Position numbers and translations under genes: made by a program. This document shows, one piece after another, positions 1-6,044 of a DNA stretch of 28,578 bases. How positions within the stretch are numbered: position 1 is the first letter of the stretch; each line of letters begins with the position of its first letter. This DNA is from a virus: the IMG/VR virus record IMGVR_UViG_3300045912_000185, positions 1 to 28,578 of that record; one strand, 5' to 3'. The notes below the pieces were generated by a model. That model had not been told where the DNA came from. It saw only the letters and a program-made list of their open reading frames with translations, and made no database searches.

Positions 1-269
1 CCAAGCACATTGCCGTCCAGTTCAAAGCGCACATCATCGTCATCGAGCGTATCGAAAATGCTTTTGAGGATTGCGTAATTGACACAGACTGCATTGTCCC
101 CGTGATTGCCGACTTGGACGGTGAACTCAAGGTTTGTTGCCGTAATTGCAACATCCTCTTCGGATTGAGCCGGCGTCAGTTTCACGTTTTGGATGATGGA
201 CAGTGGTGATTTGGTGTTGACCACCTTTGCCATCAGACCCAAATCTCGTTTGATAGCAGAACCATTCAT
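1..269 (-). CDS. dnaN: DNA polymerase III beta sliding clamp, N-terminal part
   Basis: Partial gene: it starts here and runs off the left edge, so only 89 codons are visible. The translation begins MNGSAIKRDLGLMAKVV and continues with a pattern typical of domain 1 of bacterial beta clamps: a helix, a short strand containing SPLSIIQNVKL, then ITATNLEFTVQV (compare the usual 'atdle..i' strand), a conserved glycine-rich turn, and VNYAILKSIFDTL. The family forms a ring on DNA that tethers the replicative polymerase. A strong AGGAGG lies 7 nt before the ATG at 267-269. It sits downstream of initiator and helicase-loader genes, which supports a replication role. The identification rests on the N-terminal domain only; whether the clamp is full length cannot be seen. 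Confidence 0.75.
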   Translation of the reverse strand, partial: MNGSAIKRDLGLMAKVVNTKSPLSIIQNVKLTPAQSEEDVAITATNLEFTVQVGNHGDNAVCVNYAILKSIFDTLDDDDVRFELDGNVL

Positions 270-325
270 GTTTAGCCTCCTGTTTTGAATGTTAAGAAAT
301 GTTTGTTTGAGCGTTTTTTTAACGT

Positions 326-529
326 TCAGTCCATATGTTTTTTGGCGTCAAATGAGTGTTCTGAAGTGTTCTCAATCATATTCAAAGTTTCATATATGAT
401 TGAATAAAACGGCTTAAATTTCGATTTTTTTGGCAAAGACGATATTTGTATCGGCTTTGCGTAGAAAGGCGTCTTCTTGACCGATTTAGACGCCAAATTT
501 TTGAAATTTAAGCATCGTCTTGAACCCAT
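326..529 (-). CDS. Small basic protein of unknown function
   Basis: A 67-residue protein beginning MGSRRCLNFKNLASKSVKK. The open frame continues further upstream to 688, but the internal ATG at 527-529 has an excellent ribosome site (CGGAGGTCAAAAA before ATG), so I choose it. The upstream extension overlaps the frameshifted CPxC gene and reads as a shadow. The protein is rich in lysine and arginine in its first 40 residues, has one cysteine near the start, and ends in a polar tail (ENTSEHSFDAKKHMD). No family is recognised. It overlaps the end of the preceding frame by 22 nt and is 56 nt upstream of the clamp gene, so it is probably cotranscribed with the replication genes. Nucleic-acid binding would fit its charge but is only a guess. 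Confidence 0.5.
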   Translation of the reverse strand: MGSRRCLNFKNLASKSVKKTPFYAKPIQISSLPKKSKFKPFYSIIYETLNMIENTSEHSFDAKKHMD

Positions 530-719
530 TTTTTGACCTCCGGTTTTTGGGGTTTGAGACCGTTGCATTTTGGGCATCCGTCCATCGTTGCATCGCCGCG
601 AAGATGGGTCTGCCAGAGCAACCAAGCCAGCACGGTTTGGTCTGCATTTGCGCCGTAACGCTTCAGAGCGCGCGCACGTACCTGTCATGCAGGAGTTTGC
701 CTTCAGGACACATCGCCAT
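508..719 (-). pseudogene. Small CPEG/CPKC cysteine protein with an apparent frameshift
   Basis: Translation starts at the ATG at 717-719 behind a strong GGGAGGTAACG ribosome site and reads MAMCPEGKLLHDRYVRAL, then meets TGA at 663-665. A second frame picks up at the same place and reads LKRYGANADQTVLAWLLWQ and onward through GCPKC to a TAA at 508-510. Joined, they make a coherent protein of about 69 residues with CPEG near the start and CPKC in the second half, a layout seen in small phage zinc-binding or hypothetical proteins. The break falls in a (GC)4 run at 668-675; removing one CG pair restores DRYVRALKRYG. It overlaps the helicase-loader gene by 17 nt. It could be a sequencing or assembly error, a slippage mutation, or recoding; no classic slippery heptamer is present. 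Confidence 0.55.
668..675. repeat. (GC)4 dinucleotide run at the frameshift point
   Basis: Eight bases of alternating GC lie exactly where the small CPxC protein changes frame. Loss or gain of one CG pair would switch the downstream 160 nt between open and closed. Such runs are prone to replication slippage and to consensus errors. Confidence 0.6.
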
Positions 720-1311
720 CGTTACCTCCCGATTGTTGTTTCTTGACCGCCTGCCCGATGGTCATTGAGCCGCTGATTTGTGCGGTAATTTCGCCCGCTT
801 GCAGTAGTCTCTCGACCGTCTGCCCAATGGTCAATGAGCCGCTGATTCGTCTGGTCGTTTCCGGGAGCATTTTCTGTTCGTTGGCGGCGCGGTCAACGAG
901 TTGCTGATAAATCTGGTCAAACCGTTTGCGCACGAACGGCAGTTGTTCGTAATCGGTGTGACAGATTTCACGCCAGCCGGTCAGGACGGCGGCTTCCTGC
1001 ACAATCGGGTCGTCAAATTCCGGCGGGTAGTATGCCCCGTAGGTTTCTGCACGCCTCATGACCAGACCCCAAGCCTCGTCAGGTAGCAAATGTGGCGTAG
1101 TTTTGAGCGAAAGTGCTTTTTCCCGTAGTTCTGCCGGCTTGGGAAACCACTTGCTTTCTGCCAGCAATTGCCAGCCGGCGGCTTGGAGTATCTGGTCGTC
1201 AATGTCTTCGAGAACGACGTGATAGACTTTGACCAGCGTTTCCGTCAGCTCGACAGAATGCACTTCGCCGAAAACTGCAAGGATTTTGGTTACGGTGTCA
1301 AGAGTTGCCAT
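703..1311 (-). CDS. Replicative helicase loader-like protein (G39P type)
   Basis: A 202-residue protein from the ATG at 1309-1311, which has GGAGGGCAAAACA in front; a longer start at 1350 lacks such a site. The first 70 residues are helical, with LDTVTKILAVFGEVHSVELT then WQLLAESKWFPKPAELREKAL. The last stretch, tryptophan-phenylalanine-proline followed by a helix, resembles the 'fPsiaEi' region of the loader/inhibitor of phage G40P helicase and other phage helicase loaders. Such proteins deliver the DnaB-type helicase to the initiator complex. The C-terminus carries a 23-residue repeat, ISGSLTIGQTVERLL then ISGSMTIGQAVKKQQ. The gene directly follows and overlaps the DnaD-type initiator by 14 nt, the classic order for such a pair. 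The family call is inference from pattern and context. Confidence 0.55.
   Translation of the reverse strand: MATLDTVTKILAVFGEVHSVELTETLVKVYHVVLEDIDDQILQAAGWQLLAESKWFPKPAELREKALSLKTTPHLLPDEAWGLVMRRAETYGAYYPPEFDDPIVQEAAVLTGWREICHTDYEQLPFVRKRFDQIYQQLVDRAANEQKMLPETTRRISGSLTIGQTVERLLQAGEITAQISGSMTIGQAVKKQQSGGNDGDVS
742..848 (-). repeat. Duplicated 69-nt segment in the helicase-loader gene
   Basis: Two near-identical stretches, 742-779 and 811-848, are offset by 69 nt, so they stay in frame with a 23-residue period. They encode ISGS(L/M)TIGQ(T/A)V twice at the C-terminus. Most differences are single substitutions, which suggests an old tandem duplication kept under selection. Confidence 0.7.
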
Positions 1312-2104
1312 TGTTTTGCCCTCCAAGAATTTTGCGAACGACTTCGGCATTTTTCTCGTGGACTTGTTGACGCTTTGACGGACGTGAATGATTGTGTTGT
1401 TTTTTGGGCGCGCGGAAACCGTTCACCTTCCAGTTTTTGAGAATGCCCTCGACATACCTCCAGTTTCGCGCGTTGGAGATTGCCGCTTCGCTGATGGCGG
1501 CGGTGACCCAATCTACGCCGTAGTCATCTACGGCGGCGATGACCTTCTCCGAAATCAAAGGCGTCATGGGCCCAATCTCTTTGTGGTATGCCTGAAATGC
1601 CTGTTGCACTTCCGGCGAAACTTGCGAATTTGCCGCGTCGTCCTTAACAACAACAACAACTTTATTAATATCTGTATTCTTAATATCTTGGTAACGATTT
1701 ATGTAACGATTCGTTACATGATTCGTTACATCTTTCGTTACATTTTCTCCTTCAGTTTTTGCATTTTCCATCGCCAATTTTTTAACATTTCGATAACGTC
1801 TCACCCGTTCGGCGGTGCTTGATGCGCGTTGGCGTTCGGCGAAATTCGTCACAACCCATCTCTCAATTTCAGGGTCAAAATGGACGATGCCGATTTCCGA
1901 CAGGCACTGGAGCTCGTGTTGCAACTGGTCGTGGTTTATGTGGAGTATCCACCCCATCTGCTGGAGAGGGGGCAAGACGCCCCCTCTCCGTTCAATGCCA
2001 GCAAGAAGGAATAGCTCCACCATGCGTCTCCAGAGTGTGTCGGACAGCACGCCGACTTTACTGTCTGTAAGGATTTCATGGTAGAGTTTTATCCAGTGCA
2101 TCAT
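1298..2104 (-). CDS. Phage replication initiator with DnaD-like domain
   Basis: A 268-residue protein. Residues 1-95 look like a winged-helix replisome-organizer domain (WIKLYHEILTDSKVGVLS, then LWRRMVELFLLAG and PLQQMGWILHI), as found in phage initiator proteins. A polar linker (about 100-160) follows. Residues about 163-230 match the DnaD/DnaB_2 pattern: VQQAFQAYHKEIGPMTPLI, then VIAAVDDYGVDWVTAAI and NWRYVEGILKNW. Such proteins bind origin repeats and recruit the helicase loader. The linker residues VTKDVTNHVTNRYINRY are encoded by copies of the same CGTTACA repeat that forms the large array at 2973-3129, as in lambda O where the origin lies within the initiator gene. The start overlaps the stop of the preceding gene (ATGA), with GGAGAG upstream. 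Confidence 0.75.
   Translation of the reverse strand: MMHWIKLYHEILTDSKVGVLSDTLWRRMVELFLLAGIERRGGVLPPLQQMGWILHINHDQLQHELQCLSEIGIVHFDPEIERWVVTNFAERQRASSTAERVRRYRNVKKLAMENAKTEGENVTKDVTNHVTNRYINRYQDIKNTDINKVVVVVKDDAANSQVSPEVQQAFQAYHKEIGPMTPLISEKVIAAVDDYGVDWVTAAISEAAISNARNWRYVEGILKNWKVNGFRAPKKQHNHSRPSKRQQVHEKNAEVVRKILGGQNNGNS
1690..1742. repeat. Internal iteron cluster within the initiator gene
   Basis: Three direct CGTTACA copies begin at 1712, 1724 and 1736, spaced exactly 12 nt. One inverted copy (TGTAACG, 1702-1708) and one imperfect inverted copy (GGTAACG, 1690-1696) sit beside them. An AT-rich stretch with TTATTAATATC and TTAATATC lies next to it at about 1655-1690 and could serve as an unwinding element. 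The same heptamer forms the large array 1.25 kb away. I infer binding sites for the initiator encoded here. Confidence 0.7.
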
Positions 2105-2376
2105 TGCGCTCTCTCCAAATATCCAATCAGGATGACGTTCTGGTTGATGAGCTCTGCGCCGGCATCCACTTGCCGTTGCAGGTATCGTTCCGCCATTTTC
2201 TGGATGATGCGCTTGAATGGATTGCGGAATTTCATCTCCTTCAGGTCATTCAGCAAGGTCAGGTTCAGCATGTACATCTCGTGCAAGTCCTGAATGGATG
2301 TACCAGATTTAGCCTGAAACAGGTAAATGATTGACAGAAGGACATATATGGGGTATCGCATAATGACGTATTTCAT
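2101..2376 (-). CDS. Small membrane-anchored protein of unknown function
   Basis: A 91-residue protein beginning MKYVIMRYPIYVLLSIIYLF. Residues 4-21 form a hydrophobic segment that would serve as an N-terminal membrane anchor or uncleaved signal. The rest is helical and charged (LNDLKEMKFRNPFKRIIQKM, then YLQRQVDAGAEL). GGAGG sits 4 nt before the ATG, inside the end of the upstream gene, and the stop overlaps the initiator start (ATGA). It therefore lies in a translationally coupled chain between a lipoprotein and the replication initiator. No family recognised. A membrane tether for replication or a superinfection-exclusion role would fit, but neither is shown. Confidence 0.6.
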   Translation of the reverse strand: MKYVIMRYPIYVLLSIIYLFQAKSGTSIQDLHEMYMLNLTLLNDLKEMKFRNPFKRIIQKMAERYLQRQVDAGAELINQNVILIGYLERAQ

Positions 2377-2864
2377 GTTTCCTCCACACGATTGACATCA
2401 ATCATCGGTGCAAGCGGGATGATGAGAGGGGTAATCAGTGACCGTGAACCGCTGGTGATGACCGCGGCACAGTACGACAAGAGAAACTGCGTCCACGTCA
2501 GCGGAACGTCATTGGGGGTGATTTTGGCAAAGCCATTCTTCTCGAGCTGGAAGATAAAATCGGCGGCAGTTTTCACGGACATTCCATTGCCATTGCCCAT
2601 CGCCGCAAGAACCTCACGCGGTTCGCCGGCTTTGGAGACCACGGCGAAGGCGTACCCGCTTCCCTGTTGCCACATATAGACCAGCAACTGTTCGCTTTGC
2701 CAGATTGCCGTTCCGACATCGCCGCGCATTGCGGCTCTCATCCCGGACAACGTGTGATAGAAGTCCACCGGTGAGATGCCGCCTTGCGTTGCGCCGAGTG
2801 GAACGCACGCGGTGTTGGACGCCAACACCATCAGAACCAAAAAGATTTGTACCAACCGTTTCAT
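2373..2864 (-). CDS. Putative lipoprotein
   Basis: A 163-residue protein starting at the ATG at 2862-2864, which follows GGAGGTAGAAACA; a longer frame reaching 2948 has no comparable site. The N-terminus MKRLVQIFLVLMVLASNTAC is a textbook signal peptide: two basic residues, a hydrophobic core, then a cysteine at residue 20. The lipobox is unusual because asparagine occupies position -3. The mature part has YHTLSGMRAAMRGDVGTAIW, a central section with alternating helix and strand, and a hydrophobic C-terminal stretch (SLITPLIIPLAPMI). No family recognised. It is the first gene after the iteron array and overlaps the next gene by 4 nt. Phage lipoproteins often block superinfection; that is inference from type, not from homology. 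Confidence 0.6.
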   Translation of the reverse strand: MKRLVQIFLVLMVLASNTACVPLGATQGGISPVDFYHTLSGMRAAMRGDVGTAIWQSEQLLVYMWQQGSGYAFAVVSKAGEPREVLAAMGNGNGMSVKTAADFIFQLEKNGFAKITPNDVPLTWTQFLLSYCAAVITSGSRSLITPLIIPLAPMIDVNRVEET

Positions 2865-3145
2865 TGTTTCTACCTCCGATTCTTTAACATTTGATTTTGT
2901 GTTTTCTTGCTGACACTGATTCGTGAAAATGGGGTGCGTTTTCTGCACATTTTGTGTTGAATGTGTGAATCATGTAACAAAACATCGTTACACATTCGTT
3001 ACATAAATCGTTACACATTCGTTACATAAATCGTTACACATTCGTTACATAAATCGTTACATTAAATGTAACGTTTCGTTACATCATTCGTTACATTAAA
3101 TGTAACGAATCGTTACATTAATCGTTACATTGTTAAGGTGCAAAA
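2865..3145. other. Non-coding region containing the probable replication origin
   Basis: About 280 nt without a gene, between the lipoprotein start and the recT terminator. The right two thirds hold the CGTTACA iteron array. The left part (2865-2970) holds only the ribosome site of the lipoprotein gene and A-rich sequence on the minus strand; I could not find a convincing -35/-10 pair. Iterons next to a DnaD-type initiator gene are the standard layout of a theta-type origin. Confidence 0.55.
2973..3129. repeat. CGTTACA iteron array
   Basis: Eleven direct copies of CGTTACA begin at 2986, 2997, 3009, 3020, 3032, 3043, 3055, 3077, 3089, 3111 and 3123. The spacing alternates 11 and 12 nt, with two 22-nt gaps. 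Inverted copies (TGTAACG) sit in those gaps at 3067-3073 and 3101-3107, and a partial inverted one at 2973-2978. The first six copies form a 23-nt higher-order unit repeated three times. Spacing near one helical turn places the sites on one face of the DNA, as in initiator-binding arrays. Confidence 0.9.
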
Positions 3146-3179
3146 AGAGTGCCACGTGAATCAAATCACGTGGCACTCT
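3142..3179 (-). terminator. Rho-independent terminator after recT
   Basis: Perfect 14-bp inverted repeat: 3146-3159 pairs with 3166-3179 around a 6-nt loop. Read on the minus strand, it begins 2 nt after the recT stop and is followed at once by TTTTT. It separates the recombination gene from the origin and replication genes. Confidence 0.9.
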
Positions 3180-3181
3180 GA

Positions 3182-3979
3182 CTATTTCTGTTCCTCACCG
3201 AACAACTGTTTGATTGCCTCTTCAGCGGTCAGGTGTACTTCCGGCTCTTCGGGAGTTGGGGTCACTTCATCGGGCGCGGGTAATTCGGCGGCAATGCGCG
3301 CGGTCAGACTTTGGCTTTCATCCTCATCACTGACATCATCGTCATCGTACAAATTCATGACCGACATGGGCCCGTATTTCAGGAGCTTGCGAAGTACAGT
3401 CTTTCGCGCCATTTCATCGAAATTTGTAGTCCAAGCACTATCCGGCATACCCCACGACTTGGAATACTTCTTGGCGTGTTCCTTCACCTCGTCTACGGTC
3501 ATATAGACTGTCTTTTCGAAGCCGTTGACGAGTTTGAAGAATCCGAAATAGCCAACGGTTTTCGTCCCTGGGCGAATACGCCGGAAATTGTGCAGACCCG
3601 TCTTGATGTCCAGCGTAATCTCCACCCCGTCATCGAGAACAGCATCGTTGATGTATCGGTATTGGTTTGTCCGCAATGCTAACTGCATTAATCCCTTGTA
3701 CCCTATTATCAGCGTGCATTTATTCTTGTACGGGACAAGGTATGCCTGTCCCGTATTCGGATTTACGGACAGTCGAAGGGTTGCGGCGTTCAGCGCGGAC
3801 GCGATGATGCTTTGTGGCTCACATTGCTGGAGACGCGGGTTCTGCGCCGCCTGTAAAAGAACATCCGCAATGTACGCATTGGCGTTTCCAGTACCAACGA
3901 TGGAGGCGAACCGTTCCCGTATCTCCAAACTGTTGGCATACTTTTTCAAAACCATTTGATTGTTCTGGTTTTCAGCCAT
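3182..3979 (-). CDS. recT: RecT-family single-strand annealing recombinase
   Basis: A 265-residue protein that matches the RecT pattern along residues 20-210: FASIVGTGNANAYIADVLL, NPRLQQCEPQSIIASALNAA, LRLSVNPNTGQAYLVPYKNK, then LIIGYKGLMQLALRTNQ, VGYFGFFKLVNGFEKTVYMT and WTTNFDEMARKTVLRKLLKY. RecT proteins coat single-stranded DNA and anneal it to complementary strands, usually with a partner exonuclease (RecE type). The C-terminal 55 residues are acidic (DDDDVSDEDES and a proline/glutamate stretch), a common feature of the family. The AAGGA before the ATG is reasonable. No exonuclease is seen beside it in this window. A hairpin terminator follows the stop immediately, so the gene forms its own short unit, possibly controlled from the palindrome upstream. 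Confidence 0.93.
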   Translation of the reverse strand: MAENQNNQMVLKKYANSLEIRERFASIVGTGNANAYIADVLLQAAQNPRLQQCEPQSIIASALNAATLRLSVNPNTGQAYLVPYKNKCTLIIGYKGLMQLALRTNQYRYINDAVLDDGVEITLDIKTGLHNFRRIRPGTKTVGYFGFFKLVNGFEKTVYMTVDEVKEHAKKYSKSWGMPDSAWTTNFDEMARKTVLRKLLKYGPMSVMNLYDDDDVSDEDESQSLTARIAAELPAPDEVTPTPEEPEVHLTAEEAIKQLFGEEQK

Positions 3980-4017
3980 CTTTCAGTTCCTTTCTTTTTT
4001 ATGGGGATTGTGTCTCT

Positions 4018-4056
4018 TTTATACGTCAAAATAAGTTGTTAACTTAATTGACGTAT
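4018..4056 (-). promoter_or_regulatory. Candidate recT promoter overlapped by a palindromic operator
   Basis: An inverted repeat has 9-bp perfect outer arms, ATACGTCAA (4021-4029) and TTGACGTAT (4048-4056), and an inner TAAGTT/AACTTA pair. On the minus strand TATAAA (4018-4023) could be a -10 box, with a weak TTAAGT (4042-4047) 18 nt upstream. A repressor bound to the palindrome would cover both. The palindrome is clear; the promoter is weak. Confidence 0.4.
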
Positions 4057-4060
4057 GTAA

Positions 4061-4094
4061 GGATTATCAGATGACAAACGTCACGTTATAATCC
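4061..4094 (-). terminator. Imperfect hairpin at the end of the lysis operon
   Basis: GGATTAT (4061-4067) pairs with ATAATCC (4088-4094), and TGAC/GTCA pair within it, leaving a symmetric 4x4 internal loop. The stop codon of the holin-like gene lies in the stem. There is no good T-tract after it, so termination is uncertain; it could also be an operator. Confidence 0.3.
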
Positions 4095-4430
4095 TTTCGT
4101 AAGGCTGAAAATAACCAGTGCTGATAATATGGATAGTGTCATTTTCAGCATTTCCAGACCGACACGCTCCCATAATGAGTTCCGTTTCTCTTCCTGCTTC
4201 CGCGTTTCCTCCAAATGACCATCGAGTGTCTTACTCACATCATCTACCCGCTCCTCGATGCGCTCAACAGACGCTTGCAGTTCGCTATCGCACGCTTCGC
4301 GCTCTTTTTCCAGCCGGTCAATTCGCCCAATAAGACCCTCCTTACCATTCCCTTCCACGAGTTTTATCAGGCGTTCCACCTTGTCCACAAGCAGTATCAA
4401 TGTCTCTCTTTCGTTTTGCGGTGTTGCCAT
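4086..4430 (-). CDS. XhlA-like holin or lysis accessory protein
   Basis: A 114-residue protein. Two adjacent ATGs are available; the second (4428-4430) is 6 nt from AGGAG and the first only 3 nt, so I take the second. Residues about 8-85 are a long heptad-rich, highly charged coiled coil (LLVDKVERLIKLVEG, then IGRIDRLEKEREACD and VERIEERVDDVSKTL). Residues about 92-111 form one hydrophobic segment (LEMLKMTLSILSALVIFSLT) ending in KGL. A coiled coil followed by one C-terminal membrane span is the layout of XhlA-type hemolysin/holin-associated proteins. It lies directly downstream of the endolysin, which supports a role in lysis. It could instead be an unrelated membrane-anchored coiled-coil protein. 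Confidence 0.6.
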   Translation of the reverse strand: MATPQNERETLILLVDKVERLIKLVEGNGKEGLIGRIDRLEKEREACDSELQASVERIEERVDDVSKTLDGHLEETRKQEEKRNSLWERVGLEMLKMTLSILSALVIFSLTKGL

Positions 4431-4481
4431 CATGGTCTCCTGATTCGCCTCATCTTTCTACGGTTCAGCCATTGAAGAAAT

Positions 4482-5231
4482 TTATTGTTTTCCTTCGATG
4501 ATGCTTTCGATTTTTGCGATGCGTTTTTCAAGTTCTTCAATTCGCTCCTCAATCGTTGGTTTGCTTTCTTTCACCCTGCCAAAATACTCATTGACCGCTT
4601 TTTCATCTCCATTCCAGCGGTTGTAATCCTGATGCTGTTTGTCTGTACTGGCACAGAACGCCCGGCATTTGTCACCGGTCTGGTGAATCAGCCATGTGCT
4701 TGCGCCTTTGGGTAATACAGGCGGGCCCGGGTGCTCGTCCGCATAAATGCTTCCCGGCTTCGGTTTGAGATATTGCGCAAGCCACAGGTGCATCTTCGGC
4801 AAGTTACGGAACAAAAGACGGCGCTGGATGAATTCTGCTCGGCTGTACAGAATGGGAAGCATCCCTGTATTGCGCTCAAAAATTTGGGCAATGTCGCTCA
4901 CGGTCTTGGTGTACTTCAGAAGACTGGCGTCATGCTCCACCTCAACGTCCAGAACAAAACGGTCATGTTCATCGTATTTTCCCAAATGAGTAAAGAAATT
5001 GTCCGCCTGTTTGGTTGCGTCTTCATTGGGATAGACGACATGATACGCCATCCGGTTGTATCCGCGCTTTCCCGCTTCCGCCCAATTGGCGGCAAAGAAC
5101 GGGTCACGATACGCCCATGAGATTGTGCAACGAAATGCAATGAATGTCACTCTTGGTATGTGCGCATCCACCGCATCCCACCTCAAAAATCCATCATACC
5201 TCGATACGTCAATACCAAATGCTCTCTCCAT
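4482..5231 (-). CDS. Endolysin, GH25 (Chalaropsis-type) lysozyme
   Basis: A 249-residue protein. Residues 4-210 follow the GH25 fold: FGIDVSRYDG at the start with D8, an internal AYHVVYPNEDATKQADNFF, the catalytic strand RFVLDVEVEHD with D95 and E97, then ILYSRAEF, LWLAQYL and a C-terminal WLIHQTGDK strand. The enzyme cleaves the beta-1,4 bond between N-acetylmuramic acid and N-acetylglucosamine in peptidoglycan. There is no signal peptide, so release would need a holin, and a holin-like gene follows 51 nt downstream. Instead of a familiar wall-binding domain, the last 28 residues are a heptad coiled coil (IEERIEELEKRIAKIESII). The start has AAGGAGACGGCT in front. Confidence 0.92.
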   Translation of the reverse strand: MERAFGIDVSRYDGFLRWDAVDAHIPRVTFIAFRCTISWAYRDPFFAANWAEAGKRGYNRMAYHVVYPNEDATKQADNFFTHLGKYDEHDRFVLDVEVEHDASLLKYTKTVSDIAQIFERNTGMLPILYSRAEFIQRRLLFRNLPKMHLWLAQYLKPKPGSIYADEHPGPPVLPKGASTWLIHQTGDKCRAFCASTDKQHQDYNRWNGDEKAVNEYFGRVKESKPTIEERIEELEKRIAKIESIIEGKQ

Positions 5232-5243
5232 AGCCGTCTCCTT

Positions 5244-6044
5244 TTACAACATATTGAACCTCATCCAGTGTACTGACATAATGGTTGTTCCCGGCACAAC
5301 CCGACAACAGGCAAGGAAGCCGATATGGGTCGGCGTCATAAATGACGAAAGATTATAGTCTACGAGTAAAGGGCAGATGAAACCATCATAGCCGTAGCCG
5401 TAAGTATATCCGGTTGATTTTTTGGCGATGTATAAATAGGGATGAAAATATTGTGTTTCACCCTGACTTGACGGAGCGCTATTCCAAGATGTTGGTGAGT
5501 TCCAATTCTCTATATTAATCTGGATATTCGTATTGTTTCTATGATTCATAATCATCGTGAGTTTCCCGCTGTTCTGGTCGTAAAGCGCAAGCGCAGCCGA
5601 TGTCCAGTCGCTTGTTGTCCCTCTTGTGGTCGCCGCCATACCCACTTTGGCGTAGCATTCCCAATATCCAGAAGGTATCGGTTTAGCCACGCCACGAAAT
5701 TGCATAGTGTCATTCCCGTCTACCTTCATCACCAAAGCACTTTTCTCAACCCATTGCGTGAAATTGCTACTGCCGTTGATAGTTATCCAAGAAGATGACA
5801 GGTTATCATCAAATTCTTCGTTGTATTGCGATGCCGGCCACAAAGCCCTTGCATCAATGCCAACGTCAATTCCGCCACCGCCAATGTCCCATGACCAACC
5901 AGCAGACGTGTACATTCCTATTTTTCCTGTGTCCGTAGCATAGGCAATCATGCCCTCAATCGGCGATGGAGTTGCTTCTATCTGTGATTGGGTGGCTTTG
6001 TAGAGTACACCGGGTTTCCCTAATTGTTGGTCATTCGCTTTCAT
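5244..6044 (-). CDS. Virion appendage protein, lectin-like
   Basis: A 266-residue protein from the ATG at 6042-6044, which follows CGGAGAAATGGT and overlaps the previous stop (ATGA); an in-frame start at 6080 has no such site. The N-terminus (KANDQQLGKPGVLYKATQSQ, then SPIEGMIAYATDTGKIGMYT) resembles the short beta segments that open many phage fibre or receptor proteins. After a glycine hinge (IGGGGIDVGI), residues about 85-266 look like a jelly-roll or concanavalin-like beta-sandwich: ALVMKVDGNDTMQFRGVAKP, then GYWECYAKVGMA, SAALALYDQNSGKLTMIM, ending PGTTIMSVHWMRFNML. This fits a receptor-binding or surface-exposed tail protein. The family is not certain. Confidence 0.6.
   Translation of the reverse strand: MKANDQQLGKPGVLYKATQSQIEATPSPIEGMIAYATDTGKIGMYTSAGWSWDIGGGGIDVGIDARALWPASQYNEEFDDNLSSSWITINGSSNFTQWVEKSALVMKVDGNDTMQFRGVAKPIPSGYWECYAKVGMAATTRGTTSDWTSAALALYDQNSGKLTMIMNHRNNTNIQINIENWNSPTSWNSAPSSQGETQYFHPYLYIAKKSTGYTYGYGYDGFICPLLVDYNLSSFMTPTHIGFLACCRVVPGTTIMSVHWMRFNML

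Noticed and set aside
530-688. Upstream extension of the small basic protein to an ATG at 686-688
   Set aside because: This ATG has no ribosome site and the segment runs antiphase to the CPxC protein; the internal ATG at 527-529 has a strong GGAGGT.
520-768. Open frame on the plus strand, 82 codons
   Set aside because: No ribosome site, opposite to every real gene and overlapping three minus-strand genes; the translation shows no domain.
1690-3129. Iterons considered as a CRISPR array
   Set aside because: Repeat units are 7-12 nt with no 25-40-nt unique spacers and no cas genes; direct and inverted copies fit initiator sites.
4086-4433. First of two adjacent ATGs for the holin-like gene
   Set aside because: Only 3 nt separates it from AGGAG; the next ATG has a normal 6-nt spacing.
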